Positions 16,341 through 26,111 are shown, numbered from the stretch's first letter. The stretch is 43,774 nt of DNA from an uncultured Bacteroidota bacterium (GCA_903853805.1 CAINUN010000042.1:1-43774); one strand, 5' to 3'. The notes: a model not told the origin generated them from the letters alone. Made by a program: numbers and translations.

Positions 16341-16717
16341 ACTACTAAGATGGGTTATCGCTTTGTTGAATAGCAAAGAGGAAAGTCCGGACAGCATAGA
16401 GCAATGCACCACCTAACGGGTGGGGGGTGTGATGAACATCAACAGATAGTGCCACAGAAAATAACCGCCAAGACGTTTGGTAAGGGTGAAAATGTAGTGT
16501 AAGAGACTACAGGGAGTATTGGTAACAATACCTCGGGGTAAACCTTGCATGCTGAAATGCCAAATAGGCAATTGCTTTTCTAGAAATGGAAAATAAGAAC
16601 GGCTCGTTCGATGATTGTGGGTTGGCAGATGGAGGTGTTTAGCGATGAACATCCTAGATAAATGATAACCACTCGAAGCAATTCGGGATACAGAATCCGG
16701 CTTACAGTCTTAGTAGT
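16341..16717 (+). ncRNA. rnpB: RNase P RNA (bacterial type A)
   Basis: This is the catalytic RNA that removes 5' leaders from tRNA precursors. Conserved elements appear in the right order: GAGGAAAGTCCGGACA (16378-16393, P4 and the first conserved region), CCACAGAAA, GGTAAGGGTGAAA, CTCGGGGTAAACC, then ATAACCACTC and finally ACAGAATCCGGCTTACAG (16690-16707), which pairs with the first region to make P4. The 5' ACTACTAAGA (16341-16350) is complementary to the 3' TCTTAGTAGT (16708-16717), giving a 10-bp P1. P1 followed by T7 also serves as the terminator. The length of about 377 nt is typical. Exact ends are set by the P1 helix and could shift by a few bases. Confidence 0.95.
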
Positions 16718-16728
16718 TTTTTTAGGTT

Positions 16729-16756
16729 TTTGGCAACATTGTTCAAGGTAGCTTTA
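16729..16756 (+). promoter_or_regulatory. Promoter of the gene at 16779
   Basis: TTTG (16729-16732), a 16-nt spacer and TAGCTTTA (16749-16756) approach the consensus, with one mismatch in the -7 box. It lies just after the rnpB T-run, so the downstream gene is probably transcribed independently. Confidence 0.45.
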
Positions 16757-16778
16757 CACCTATATTATTCCTTTTTTA

Positions 16779-17738
16779 GTGTTTAATTCAAAAAGAAAAA
16801 TCACCCTCCTTTCTGTTTTACTATTGATGTTTTCATTGGTGGCAATGGCATTTGTAAAACGGCATGGCATCATGTGGCGAGTAAAAATGTTGGTAAGTAG
16901 AGACATTACTAACTTTAGCGTAAGGCTCCCCGATTCAATAAAAGAAACCTCAGGATTGATTTATTGGCATGATTGTTTTTGGACAATGAACGACCACAGA
17001 AAACCATTTTTATATGGCATCAACCCTCTAACAGGAATTATAGAAAGAAAAATCACTTTGCTCAATGTTGAAACGAATGATTGGGAAGAATTGACGCAGG
17101 ACGAACAGCATATTTACATTGGCGATTTTGGAGATAACGACCGTAAAGCGAGAAAAAAAAGCAGAACTATTTATCGTTTTGAAAAAAAGGCTGCATTAGA
17201 AAATGATAGCGTTGCTGTTCAAAAAATAAATTTTGAATTAGAAGGTTATTTTGATGATAGAAAGGGTTTGCCCAACAATACCAACTTCGACTGTGAGGCA
17301 ATGATATCGATGAATGATAGTTTGTATCTTTTCACAAAAGAGTGGAAAAATTTAAGCACTACAGTTTATGTTTTGCCCAACAAAGCAGGCAGTTGGATCG
17401 CAAAAAAGAAACAGATTTTTGATGCAGGAGGGCTAATTACAGGAGCAAGTTATTTTTCGCCGAATAATGTTTTGGTTTTATGCGGTTATCACACCGATCA
17501 AAAAAGCTACTTAATTCCTTTTGTGTATATATTTACAGGTTTCAAGAATGAAGATTTTTTCTCAGGTAAAAGTAAAAAAGTATTTATAGGAAAACCTTTT
17601 CATCAAGTAGAAGCAGTTGCCACCTATGATGGTAAAAACTACTTTTTTACAAATGAAGGTATAACAAAAGAAAGGGTTTTTATTGCTCCTTTATTGATGC
17701 GAGCAAACCTTGAAAAGTATTTAGTGAAAACTAATTAA
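16779..17738 (+). CDS. Membrane-anchored or secreted protein, possibly a beta-propeller
   Basis: The 319-residue product starts from GTG 16779; the next Met is already within the hydrophobic stretch, and no in-frame ATG lies upstream. Residues 8-25 (ITLLSVLLLMFSLVAMAF) form a signal anchor or signal peptide without a lipobox. The body has the pattern L-P-D-S-I-K-E-T-S-G-L-I-Y, then F-W-T-M-N-D-H, N-D-W-E-E-L and I-G-D-F-G-D-N, and later F-D-C-E-A-M and V-E-A-V-A-T-Y. Such spaced E-x-S-G-L / D-W-E / D-x-E-A motifs occur in SdiA-regulated and esterase-like phytase propellers, so a periplasmic or surface propeller is suggested. That is inference only; the substrate is unknown. Confidence 0.72.
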   Translation: MFNSKRKITLLSVLLLMFSLVAMAFVKRHGIMWRVKMLVSRDITNFSVRLPDSIKETSGLIYWHDCFWTMNDHRKPFLYGINPLTGIIERKITLLNVETNDWEELTQDEQHIYIGDFGDNDRKARKKSRTIYRFEKKAALENDSVAVQKINFELEGYFDDRKGLPNNTNFDCEAMISMNDSLYLFTKEWKNLSTTVYVLPNKAGSWIAKKKQIFDAGGLITGASYFSPNNVLVLCGYHTDQKSYLIPFVYIFTGFKNEDFFSGKSKKVFIGKPFHQVEAVATYDGKNYFFTNEGITKERVFIAPLLMRANLEKYLVKTN

Positions 17739-17801
17739 CAAACTATCCCCAATGGTAATAATTGCATAATAATTCCTACCGATAGTTGCCAACTAAAGCA
17801 C

Positions 17802-17809
17802 TAATTTTG
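17802..17809 (+). promoter_or_regulatory. -7 box of the giant T9SS gene
   Basis: TAATTTTG is an exact TAnnTTTG match 38 bp before ATG 17848, predicting a leader of about 30 nt. TTG at 17786-17788 is only 13 nt upstream, shorter than usual for a -33 element. Confidence 0.5.
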
Positions 17810-17847
17810 CTAAAATTTCACACGTTTTTTCATTTTAATCATAATTT

Positions 17848-20800
17848 ATGAGGTCTATTTATCTCTCTATTGTTAGTGTTTTCATTTGGCTGCTTACTGC
17901 AGTAAATGTCAATGCCCAAACTGCAGTTGCCCTAAACTGGAATTTTACGGCAGGAACAGGTGCCTGTGCCACAACGCCACCTACAGGGTTGACGGCGGGA
18001 AGCTTTACCATTGGTAACTCTTTTGGTACTGTTGCTACGCCTATTTCTACCTCTACAGGATCTACAGGATATACAGGTGCATCAGGCACATACAATATTG
18101 GTAATGCATCCAGAATAGGGATCTTGAAATTAGATACTAGTGCGTATATTCAAGTAGTTATCACTCCTGATGCTGCAAATTATTTTACTTTCTCAGGTAT
18201 TAGTTTTGGAACAAGAAGTACAAGTACAGGTCCACAAGCTTATACGGTAAGAACAAGTCTTGATAACTATGCAACAGATGTTGCTTCAAGTACAATAACG
18301 AACAATAGTACTTGGGCATTGAAATCCAATACTTTTTCCACAGCTGTAGTAGGTGCTGCTGGTGTTGTATTTACCATTCGTATTTATGGTTATAATGGAA
18401 CTGGGAATGCATCTTCTGGAACTATTAACTGGAAAATAGATGACATCAATATTTCAGGTACATTAACGCCTGCTAACACACCACTTCTTTCTACAACACC
18501 ATCTTCACTTGCTTTTGGTAGTAAGTGTATCAATCAAAATTATGTTGATTCTTTTGTCATTAATGCATTGAGTTTGACATCTGCTAATGTTGATATTGCT
18601 GCACTTGCAGGATATTCTTATGCTTCTTCTTTAAGCGGACCTTTTACTTCTACATTAAGTCTTCCACAAAGTGGTGGTGTATTCACTCAAAAAATTTATA
18701 CTCAATTTTCACCTACAGTAGCTATTGCTTACAATGGTGCTGTTGCAATTAGTGGTGGTGGCTTATCAAGCCCAACCAATGTCAATTTTACCGGTAGCGG
18801 AATTAGTACTGCACCAAGTGTGACTACAGTTGCAGCAAGTTTTGTTACTTCATCGGATGCAACATTAAACGCTTCAGGTCTTACAGCCGGTTGTGGAACT
18901 ATTTCCAATTATCATTTTGAATATAGTACTACTCAAAACTTTACTCCTGGTTCAGGAACTGTTGTTGCGGGTGCTAACTTAAGTTCAGGTGCTTTTTCCG
19001 TTGCTTTATCAAGCTTACAACCAAGTACGACTTATTACTATGTTGCAGCAGCTACCAACAGTAACGGTGTTACTACTATAGGTACAAAACTAAGTTTTAC
19101 AACACTTGGTTTGGCGCCAACTCTTACTGCTAGTTCATTGACAGCATTTGGCAATCAATGTACAAATACACCTTCTGCTTATCAATCAATTAATTTATCT
19201 GGTTCGAATCTTACTAATGCAAATGTTCAAGTAGGACCTGCTTCTGGTTTTGAGTTTTCTGCAACAAGTAATGGAACCTATACTGATTCTTTAGTGATTA
19301 CTCAATCCGGCGGAACATTAGCACAAACCGTTTATATGGTTTTTAAACCTACAACAGCAACAAGTTATTCTGCGAACATTCCTGTATTAGGTGGTGGTGC
19401 AACTTCTTCTTATGTAGTTGCCTCTGGAACGGGTATTACTACATTGCCAACTTTGTCAACTGCAACCCCTGTTACAATTGCGTATAATGGAGCCACAATA
19501 AATGGCAATATCACAGCAATGAATTGTGGTGGCATTTCAAGCTATGGAATTGAATATGGCACAGACCCAACGTTATCAACTGGAACTAACTTAGTTGCAT
19601 CTACTAATTTAAGTAGTAATGCTTATTCATCGGTAATTACTGGATTAATTGCGAATACTATTTATTATTTTAGAGCCTATGCAGTAACAGTAAATGGTAC
19701 AGCAAATAGCAGTATTCTTTCTTTTACTACCTCGCAAATTCCTTTTCCTAATAATCTAAATGCATCTAATGTTACTTCCAATTCATTTGTTGCTAACTGG
19801 GATGCTGTTATTGGTGCAGCAAATTATCGCTTAGATGTTTCAGAAAGTAGTACGTTTACGAATAACCCTGCAACCATTGTTGGATGGGGAATGAGTGTGG
19901 CTGCTTCAAAATTGGCTGATACAGCAATAGCAATAAATACTGGGGACTCTTTAATTACTTTTGGAGGAACTAACACACCTACCTATAATGTTACTGGTTC
20001 AATAGGTACTGCTCGTGCAGATGCATGGCAAAGCGGGAATGGCGTTAAAGGTTGGGAAGTAAATTTCGCCACTACAGGTTATCATAATATCCGTGTTTCT
20101 TCAAAACAACGTTCATCAAGTTCAGGTCCTAAAAACTTTAAATTGCAGTATCGTGTTGGTAATACAGGTGCTTATACTGATGTTACAGGCGGTGCTGTAG
20201 TTACTGCGGATAATTACACAACAGGTGTGTTGTCAAATCTTGCATTGCCTGCCGGTTGTGAAGACCAACCATTGGTTTATCTTAGATGGATCATGTCTTC
20301 CAATACTGCTGTAAATAATACCGCTGTTGCATCTACAGGGGCTTCAAATATTGATAATATTTCCATTGCTGGAGGGCAATATTTTTTCCTTAATGGATAC
20401 CAAAATAAATTGGAAAATGGTTTGAACGATACAATTACAGGACTAAGTCCAAACACTACTTACTATTTGCGAGTTCGTACAGAAGCACCTACAAGTACTT
20501 CAACTAATTCTCCAGTAGTTGCAGTTACTACTAGTTGTGTTACTCCTGTATTTTCTGGAACACCAACTAACGTATTGTGTGGAGGAACCAACACCGGTAG
20601 TATCAGTTTGACTAATTCAGGTACAGGTACTTTTAGTTATAGCTGGACTGGTCCTAATTTATTTACTGCAACTTCCAAAGACATTAACAACCTTGAAGCT
20701 GGTACTTATTATGTTACAGTAACTTCTGCTGCATGTTCTGCTTCTGATTCTTTTGTAATAACATCTTCTCCAATTCTTTCTGCAAATGCAACCATCTCGA

Positions 20801-23310
20801 GTAGTGATGTTTGTTCTGGCACAACTGTGAATCTTGATGCAACTGCAACAGGTGGAACAGGGTCTTATACTTATTTCTGGGTAGGTGCTAATGGTTTTTT
20901 TGCAACAACAGCTAATGCTAATTTTGTTGCAGATTCTTTAAGCGCAGGTTTTTATAGTGTTGCTGTGACTGATAGTAATGGTTGTACAGCGAATGGAATG
21001 GCTTTATTGGCTTCTGTAACTCCAAGTGCTACTCCTGTTGCTACTGTTTCTTCTACAGCTACTACAATTTGTGCTGGAACTTCAGTTTCCTTTACATCAT
21101 CAACATCTGGTGGTGGTGCAACTCCAACTTATCAATGGATGCTTAATGGCAGTGCAATTACTGGAGAAACTAATGACACTTACTCATCTTCACAACTTAA
21201 TAATGGTGATGTAGTATCTCTTGATTTTACAACTAGCGAAACTTGTTATACTTTATTAACTGCAACAAGCAATACAGTCACAATGACAGTAAATCCAAAC
21301 GTTACTCCATTGGTAACTGTTGCTGCAAGTGCAAATCCAATTTGTCCCGGTAGTTCAGTTAGTTTTACTTCATTAGAAGAGGGTGGAGGAACAACCCCAT
21401 CTTACCAATGGTATTTGAACAGCACACCAATTAATGGTGAAACTAACACCACATTTACTTCATTGACCCTAAGTAATAATGATGTGGTATCATTGACAAT
21501 GGCAACAAGTGCTGCTTGTGCTTCTTCTGCAACGGTTGCAAGCAATAATATTACAATGATTGTTGGCGCAATGCTTTCTCCATCTGTTTCAATTACAGCT
21601 TCTGCAAACACAGTATGTTCTGGCAATTCTGTGAACTTTACTTCAACAGTTACAAATGGCGGTACTGCACCAACTTATCAATGGTATGTGAATGGAAATT
21701 CAATTTCAGGAGCTACTAATGATTCTTATTCAACTTCAGTTATTAATAATGGCGATGTATTCACTCTTGAAATTACCTCAAACGCTGCTTGTCTAATTAC
21801 TTCTACTGCTTTAAGTAATGCAGAAACAATTGCAGTGTTTGTTGCTCAAGGAACGTCTACAGCTTCTGGTCCTTTAGCACTTTGTAGTGGTGGTAATGTT
21901 ACACTTACTGCCGGTAATGGAAGTGGTTATCTTTGGAGCAATGGCGCTACTACTCAAGCTATTACTGTAAATACCGCTGGTAGTTATTCTGTTACTTACA
22001 ATGATGTCAATGGATGTAATACAAGCGTACCTGCAAAAAATGTTCTTTCTAAAACATTACCTACTCTATTGAAGATTAAGGCATTGAGCGCTACTACAGT
22101 TTGCGACCCTAATACTATAAAATTCACTGTTGATCCAAATGCTTCTAGTGTTTATGGTTTCGATTTCCAATGGAACTTAAATGGTACAGCTATTACTGGT
22201 GCAACTGATACGTCTTACACAGCATCGGGCGCAAGTGGTGGAAATATTACCTTAACAATTGCTGGCTCAACTTGTACAAAAACTTCTGCAGCTAAAGCAT
22301 ATACAATTAAACCACTTCCTGTTGCAGCCTTTACAGCAGGTGGTCCTACTACATTCTGTGCTGGTGGAAGCGTTACGCTTACTGCCCCAACTATTACCGG
22401 TTATACCTACACTTGGTTGAAAGATGGTTTAAATGCAGGTAGCGGTAATTTTAAAGTATTCAAACTCTCTGGTAATTACACTGTGATTGCAAAACTTAAC
22501 AGTTGTGCAGATACTGCCAATGTACCAATGACTATCACAGTTAACCCACTACCTATTGCATCAATCAGCACATTAGATCCAACTACTTTCTGTACGGGTG
22601 ATAGTGCCACCTTAGATGCTGCTCCTGTAGGAACTGGTTTCAATTATCAGTGGATTAATGGTACAATCTCAACTTACTCTTCCGTTTCTTCTTATGAAGC
22701 CAAAGTAACAGGTACTTATAAAGTAATGGTTACAGACAACAACGGTTGTGTTAGTAAAGCTTCTGTAACTAATGTGAAAATTAAAATGAACACAATTCCA
22801 GTAGGTACAATTACTGCTGTTGGTTCAACTACAATTTCTGCAACTGGAAATGTAAAACTCAATGCTTCTCCTTCTACAGGTGTAACATGGCAGTGGTATA
22901 AAGATGGTAATGCTATCACTGGTGCTACTACTAAACAATACATAGCTACTGCTGGTGGAGATTATACTGTTGCTGTTACTAAATTAGGTTGTATTGGTAC
23001 TTCTGCTGCAACTACAGTAATCCAAACAGGTGTCAAAGAAGAAACTGGTATTGTTTCCGACAATAGTTTCCAATTGAGTGCCTATCCAAATCCAGTGAAT
23101 GACGTGCTTACTGTTACAATTAGCGGCACTTCAGACAACACTGATAGCAAGCTTGAAGTAATGAATGCTTTAGGGCAATTAGTTGTTGCAAAAGAGTTTT
23201 CTTCAAACAACATCCAACTGTCAACTGCCAATTGGGCTAATGGCATTTACCTTGTTCGTTACAAAGACAATACTGGCAGAACAGGTACTTTGAAAATCAC
23301 TAAAGAATAA
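17848..23310 (+). CDS. Giant multi-domain T9SS surface protein (adhesin-like)
   Basis: An 1820-residue protein with a signal peptide ending N-V-N-A-Q (about residue 24). Reading along it: an N-terminal jelly-roll-like domain (LNWNFTAGTG ... INWKIDDINISG, about 28-210); two repeats of an F-G-x-x-C-x-N type domain (about 215-310 and 425-525), each followed by a fibronectin III-like domain ending T-x-Y-Y-x-x-A or T-I-Y-Y-F-R-A-Y; another fibronectin-like segment with an inserted domain (about 630-890); and a SprB-like repeat with V-L-C-G-G-T-N-T-G-S-I (about 900-980) plus a related one. Then come three tandem Ig-like modules of about 90 residues (from about 1061, 1151 and 1244; each with I-C-x-G-x-S-V-x-F and Y-Q-W-x-x-N-G) and further PKD/Ig-like units. 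It ends in a type A sorting domain (AYPNPVNDVLTV ... GIYLVRYKD). The role is probably adhesion or gliding at the cell surface. Codon use is rich in ACT/ACA/GCT, unlike the region after 24.3 kb. A terminator follows. Confidence 0.93.
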   Translation: MRSIYLSIVSVFIWLLTAVNVNAQTAVALNWNFTAGTGACATTPPTGLTAGSFTIGNSFGTVATPISTSTGSTGYTGASGTYNIGNASRIGILKLDTSAYIQVVITPDAANYFTFSGISFGTRSTSTGPQAYTVRTSLDNYATDVASSTITNNSTWALKSNTFSTAVVGAAGVVFTIRIYGYNGTGNASSGTINWKIDDINISGTLTPANTPLLSTTPSSLAFGSKCINQNYVDSFVINALSLTSANVDIAALAGYSYASSLSGPFTSTLSLPQSGGVFTQKIYTQFSPTVAIAYNGAVAISGGGLSSPTNVNFTGSGISTAPSVTTVAASFVTSSDATLNASGLTAGCGTISNYHFEYSTTQNFTPGSGTVVAGANLSSGAFSVALSSLQPSTTYYYVAAATNSNGVTTIGTKLSFTTLGLAPTLTASSLTAFGNQCTNTPSAYQSINLSGSNLTNANVQVGPASGFEFSATSNGTYTDSLVITQSGGTLAQTVYMVFKPTTATSYSANIPVLGGGATSSYVVASGTGITTLPTLSTATPVTIAYNGATINGNITAMNCGGISSYGIEYGTDPTLSTGTNLVASTNLSSNAYSSVITGLIANTIYYFRAYAVTVNGTANSSILSFTTSQIPFPNNLNASNVTSNSFVANWDAVIGAANYRLDVSESSTFTNNPATIVGWGMSVAASKLADTAIAINTGDSLITFGGTNTPTYNVTGSIGTARADAWQSGNGVKGWEVNFATTGYHNIRVSSKQRSSSSGPKNFKLQYRVGNTGAYTDVTGGAVVTADNYTTGVLSNLALPAGCEDQPLVYLRWIMSSNTAVNNTAVASTGASNIDNISIAGGQYFFLNGYQNKLENGLNDTITGLSPNTTYYLRVRTEAPTSTSTNSPVVAVTTSCVTPVFSGTPTNVLCGGTNTGSISLTNSGTGTFSYSWTGPNLFTATSKDINNLEAGTYYVTVTSAACSASDSFVITSSPILSANATISSSDVCSGTTVNLDATATGGTGSYTYFWVGANGFFATTANANFVADSLSAGFYSVAVTDSNGCTANGMALLASVTPSATPVATVSSTATTICAGTSVSFTSSTSGGGATPTYQWMLNGSAITGETNDTYSSSQLNNGDVVSLDFTTSETCYTLLTATSNTVTMTVNPNVTPLVTVAASANPICPGSSVSFTSLEEGGGTTPSYQWYLNSTPINGETNTTFTSLTLSNNDVVSLTMATSAACASSATVASNNITMIVGAMLSPSVSITASANTVCSGNSVNFTSTVTNGGTAPTYQWYVNGNSISGATNDSYSTSVINNGDVFTLEITSNAACLITSTALSNAETIAVFVAQGTSTASGPLALCSGGNVTLTAGNGSGYLWSNGATTQAITVNTAGSYSVTYNDVNGCNTSVPAKNVLSKTLPTLLKIKALSATTVCDPNTIKFTVDPNASSVYGFDFQWNLNGTAITGATDTSYTASGASGGNITLTIAGSTCTKTSAAKAYTIKPLPVAAFTAGGPTTFCAGGSVTLTAPTITGYTYTWLKDGLNAGSGNFKVFKLSGNYTVIAKLNSCADTANVPMTITVNPLPIASISTLDPTTFCTGDSATLDAAPVGTGFNYQWINGTISTYSSVSSYEAKVTGTYKVMVTDNNGCVSKASVTNVKIKMNTIPVGTITAVGSTTISATGNVKLNASPSTGVTWQWYKDGNAITGATTKQYIATAGGDYTVAVTKLGCIGTSAATTVIQTGVKEETGIVSDNSFQLSAYPNPVNDVLTVTISGTSDNTDSKLEVMNALGQLVVAKEFSSNNIQLSTANWANGIYLVRYKDNTGRTGTLKITKE

Positions 23311-23334
23311 TTTACTCTTTTCTTTTTTAAAACG

Positions 23335-23365
23335 AAAGCGGGGCAGCAATGTCCCGCTTTTCTTT
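23335..23365 (+). terminator. Terminator of the giant T9SS gene
   Basis: AAAGCGGG (23335-23342) pairs with CCCGCTTT (23353-23360), with an extra G-U pair, and is followed by TCTTTTG. It lies 25 bp after the stop codon. Confidence 0.8.
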
Positions 23366-23407
23366 TGTTCATTATTTCTTAACATTGTAGTGATAAATGC
23401 ACATTCA

Positions 23408-25081
23408 ATGATGAAGTCCTTTACTTTATTGCTCACGTTTCTCTTTGCTGCTTTCAATACCATTGCGCAATGGTCAACCGATACTTTAATCAACACCCCT
23501 CTTTGCGTGCAAGCAGGCAAGCAACGCGAGCAGCGTCTGCTAAAAGATGGCAAAGGTGGTGCCTACATTGTTTGGAAAGATTATCGTACAGGCATCTCCG
23601 ACATTTATATTCAAAGAGTCAATCAATGGGGCATTCCTAAATGGACCATCGATGGAGTAGGCATGTGTACCAATTCTGCAGACCAAAGCACTCCCAATAT
23701 TGTTACCGATATGAAAGGCGGTGCCATCGTTGTTTGGAGCGATTGGCGGTCAGGTATCGAGCGCGATGTCTATGCACAAAGAGTAGATAGCAATGGCAAC
23801 ATGAAATGGAATGTTGACGGCGATACAGTAACAACTAAATCCAATAGAGAACACACCCCTAAAATGGTAAGTGATGATGCAGGCGGAATGATCGTTTGTT
23901 GGGAACAACAAACTGCTGGTATGTGGGACATTTGGGCACAACGCCTCGATAGCAATGGCAAACAAAAATGGGCAAGTGGTGGCATTCCTTTAGTCACCGG
24001 TGTAGGCACTTTAAATCGTCGCAATCATAAAATCGAAAAAGACGGAAAGGGTGGGGCAATCATCGTTTGGCAAGACGAGCGCAATGGCGTTGGCAACTTC
24101 GATATTTATGCACAACGCCTCGATCGTAATGGCAATCTTAAATGGGGCGCAACAGGCAAAGCCATCTGCACTGCAGTTGATGTTCAAAACGACCCTAAAA
24201 TAGACCCCGATAGCCTTACTTGTGGCGCCTTCATCGTTTGGGTAGATAAAAGAAATGGCAACGCCGATATCTACGCACAAAGAGTCGACTCTAATGGCAT
24301 TTCCATTTGGACCAACAATGGCATTCCTGTTTGTACAGCACTTGGCACACAATCCGCTACCGACATCATGAGTACCAGTACCACCGCAGGTCCCTACATC
24401 ACTTGGAAAGACGACCGCAATGGCAATTACGACATCTACATCCAAAAGCTCAACATACAAGGCATTCCACAATGGGCAACTAACGGCATTCCTGTTTGCA
24501 ACAACACAGCTACCCAACTCAACCCCGACCTCTGTAACGACAACAACAACGGTGTCATTGTTGCATGGCAAGACTCCAGCGGAAATGCCTTCGATATCAA
24601 AGCACAAAGATTCACATCATCAGGCACAGCTCTTTGGAAAACCAACGGCGTAAAAATCAGTGCAGCTGCCAACGATCAATTCGATCCTAAAATGGCAACC
24701 GATGGCAAAGGCGGTGCCATCTTTGCATGGACCGATTTGCGCAGCGGCACCGAAGACGTTTACATCCATCATCTCTTTTGGAACGGCACCACAAGCGCCA
24801 TCAACGACAATTTCGAAACAACACCCATCGCCTTCTCCACACAGCCAAATCCATTCATCAACAACTTCACCATCACCACCGACCTACAAGAAGAACCCAC
24901 CACCATCATCACCAATAGCATAGGTCAAGACATCACCTCGTCCTTCCAAAAAACAACCCTCTACAAAAACGGCAAACAAGAAATACAATTCACCAACAAC
25001 AACCTCCTACCATCAGGCATATACCTCCTCAACATCCGCACCACACACACCAACCAAACACTCAAACTCCTCAAACAATAA
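23408..25081 (+). CDS. T9SS type A sorted propeller-like surface protein
   Basis: About 557 residues from ATG 23408. ATG 23411 is equally possible; an upstream GTG at 23390 would add six unrelated residues before the signal peptide KSFTLLLTFLFAAFNTIAQ. The body consists of about seven repeats of 50-60 residues with the pattern D-x-K-G-G-A-x-I-V-W-x-D-x-R-N-G-x-x-D-I-Y-A-Q-R, then D-S-N-G-x-x-x-W and G-I-P-V-C. These are beta-propeller-like blades often found in Bacteroidota surface proteins. The C-terminal 75 residues (STQPNPFINNFTI ... SGIYLLNIRTTHTNQTLKLLKQ) are a type A sorting domain. Codon use changes along the gene: the 3' third is dominated by C-ending codons and the plus strand is nearly free of G, unlike the 5' part. 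A perfect hairpin lies between it and the convergent gene. Confidence 0.9.
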   Translation: MMKSFTLLLTFLFAAFNTIAQWSTDTLINTPLCVQAGKQREQRLLKDGKGGAYIVWKDYRTGISDIYIQRVNQWGIPKWTIDGVGMCTNSADQSTPNIVTDMKGGAIVVWSDWRSGIERDVYAQRVDSNGNMKWNVDGDTVTTKSNREHTPKMVSDDAGGMIVCWEQQTAGMWDIWAQRLDSNGKQKWASGGIPLVTGVGTLNRRNHKIEKDGKGGAIIVWQDERNGVGNFDIYAQRLDRNGNLKWGATGKAICTAVDVQNDPKIDPDSLTCGAFIVWVDKRNGNADIYAQRVDSNGISIWTNNGIPVCTALGTQSATDIMSTSTTAGPYITWKDDRNGNYDIYIQKLNIQGIPQWATNGIPVCNNTATQLNPDLCNDNNNGVIVAWQDSSGNAFDIKAQRFTSSGTALWKTNGVKISAAANDQFDPKMATDGKGGAIFAWTDLRSGTEDVYIHHLFWNGTTSAINDNFETTPIAFSTQPNPFINNFTITTDLQEEPTTIITNSIGQDITSSFQKTTLYKNGKQEIQFTNNNLLPSGIYLLNIRTTHTNQTLKLLKQ

Positions 25082-25102
25082 CACCAACATCCCCCCATCA
25101 TA

Positions 25103-25141
25103 AAAATAGCCAATGAACACACGCTCATTGGCTATTTTCTT
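25103..25141. terminator. Bidirectional terminator between convergent T9SS genes
   Basis: AAAATAGCCAATGA (25103-25116) pairs perfectly with TCATTGGCTATTTT (25125-25138) around an 8-nt loop. T-rich flanks occur on both strands, so it can serve both 23408-25081 and the minus-strand gene ending at 25160. Confidence 0.9.
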
Positions 25142-25159
25142 CAATCCCAAATCCAACAA

Positions 25160-26080
25160 TCACTCCTTCACAAACCTTTCCCGCGCCTCCCCTTTATCAC
25201 AACTATACCTCAACAAATAAACCCCCTTCGCCAACCCACTCACATCCACCGACAACTCAACACCCACCACCCACCACTGACCACTGAAAACCACCTCGCC
25301 CATCATATTCATCAACTGAACAGACTCATTCTTAGCAACACCTATTTTCCTTTTAATATGCAACACATCCTCCACAGGATTAGGCGCAATGCTGATGATG
25401 CTATTATTGGTAATTGTTTCCAAAATAGACTCTGTTCCTTCAACAAGCTGAATATTGTCAATAATCCAACCATCACGAGGAGTGTTTACTGAATCAGTAA
25501 TGTATGTAAACCGAATCAAAAAAGTATCAGCATTCCATAAAACTGGGAAACCTGAATTAGCCGCTGGCCAATACATCATAGAGAAATAAACACTTTGCCA
25601 ACCACTATCTGTATTTGGTAAATTCATGGTAGAACCATTAAGACATGGAACCGGGTAGAAATATTGAATACCATACTGAGCACTCTGTGTCACTACATTC
25701 ACCCAATGCCTTCCCGTATCAGGCGAAATCTCAATGATGCCAATGTCATTTGAATCACCATCTAATTTTGATTGAAATGATATCGATATCGAATAACTTG
25801 GAATCGTGTTTGCATTCTTGTTTCTATAGTGTTTAATATAGAAAACAGAAGTATCATTAATAGGAAGTGTGTTCGTAGTATCTGTTACTATCGCCATGCT
25901 ATTATCTTTAGTCTTAGTAAAAACACTTTTATGAGGATAACCAATTTGCCACTTATTATTTGCAGCAGAATCAATGACAATCATGCTTAGATTAGTAGTG
26001 TCATTAAACATAATTGAATGCCAATACAATTGCCCCCATCCCTTCACCCCCAACAACATCACCCACACAACCACCAACAC
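25160..26080 (-). CDS. T9SS cassette gene A, with a stop at codon 3 of the ancestral frame
   Basis: This is the last of three minus-strand cassette genes. Compared with B and C, the expected start ATG (26087-26089) is followed by AAA and then TAG (26081-26083) where the relatives have AAA AAA. The frame can only be entered at the following GTG (26080) or another near codon, giving 306 residues whose signal peptide lacks the two Lys of M-K-K (LVVVWVMLLGVKGWGQ). The middle region (YWHSIMFNDTT ... RDGWIIDNIQLVEG) resembles a jelly-roll/MAM-type domain and is alignable in pattern with gene C (NNKWQIG; ISPDTGRHWV; IRFTYITDS). The C-terminus ISIAPNPVEDVLHIKRKI ... LAKGVYLLRYSCDKG is a type A sorting domain about 90% identical in DNA to that of C. 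It is either a recently inactivated gene or one using a GTG start; I cannot decide. Confidence 0.7.
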   Translation of the reverse strand: MLVVVWVMLLGVKGWGQLYWHSIMFNDTTNLSMIVIDSAANNKWQIGYPHKSVFTKTKDNSMAIVTDTTNTLPINDTSVFYIKHYRNKNANTIPSYSISISFQSKLDGDSNDIGIIEISPDTGRHWVNVVTQSAQYGIQYFYPVPCLNGSTMNLPNTDSGWQSVYFSMMYWPAANSGFPVLWNADTFLIRFTYITDSVNTPRDGWIIDNIQLVEGTESILETITNNSIISIAPNPVEDVLHIKRKIGVAKNESVQLMNMMGEVVFSGQWWVVGVELSVDVSGLAKGVYLLRYSCDKGEARERFVKE

Positions 26081-26111
26081 CTATTTCATTTTTTTTAGTT
26101 TTTAAAAGCTT

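Noticed and set aside
17743-17787. Terminator after the gene at 16779
   Set aside because: AACTATC/GATAGTT can pair at a distance, but the inner stem is irregular and there is no T-run.
23390-23407. GTG start upstream of the propeller-like T9SS gene
   Set aside because: It adds unrelated residues before a good signal peptide; ATG 23408 or 23411 fits better.
24011-24607. Long minus-strand frame opposite the propeller-like gene
   Set aside because: It results from the repetitive codons of the real plus-strand gene; no start context or domain.
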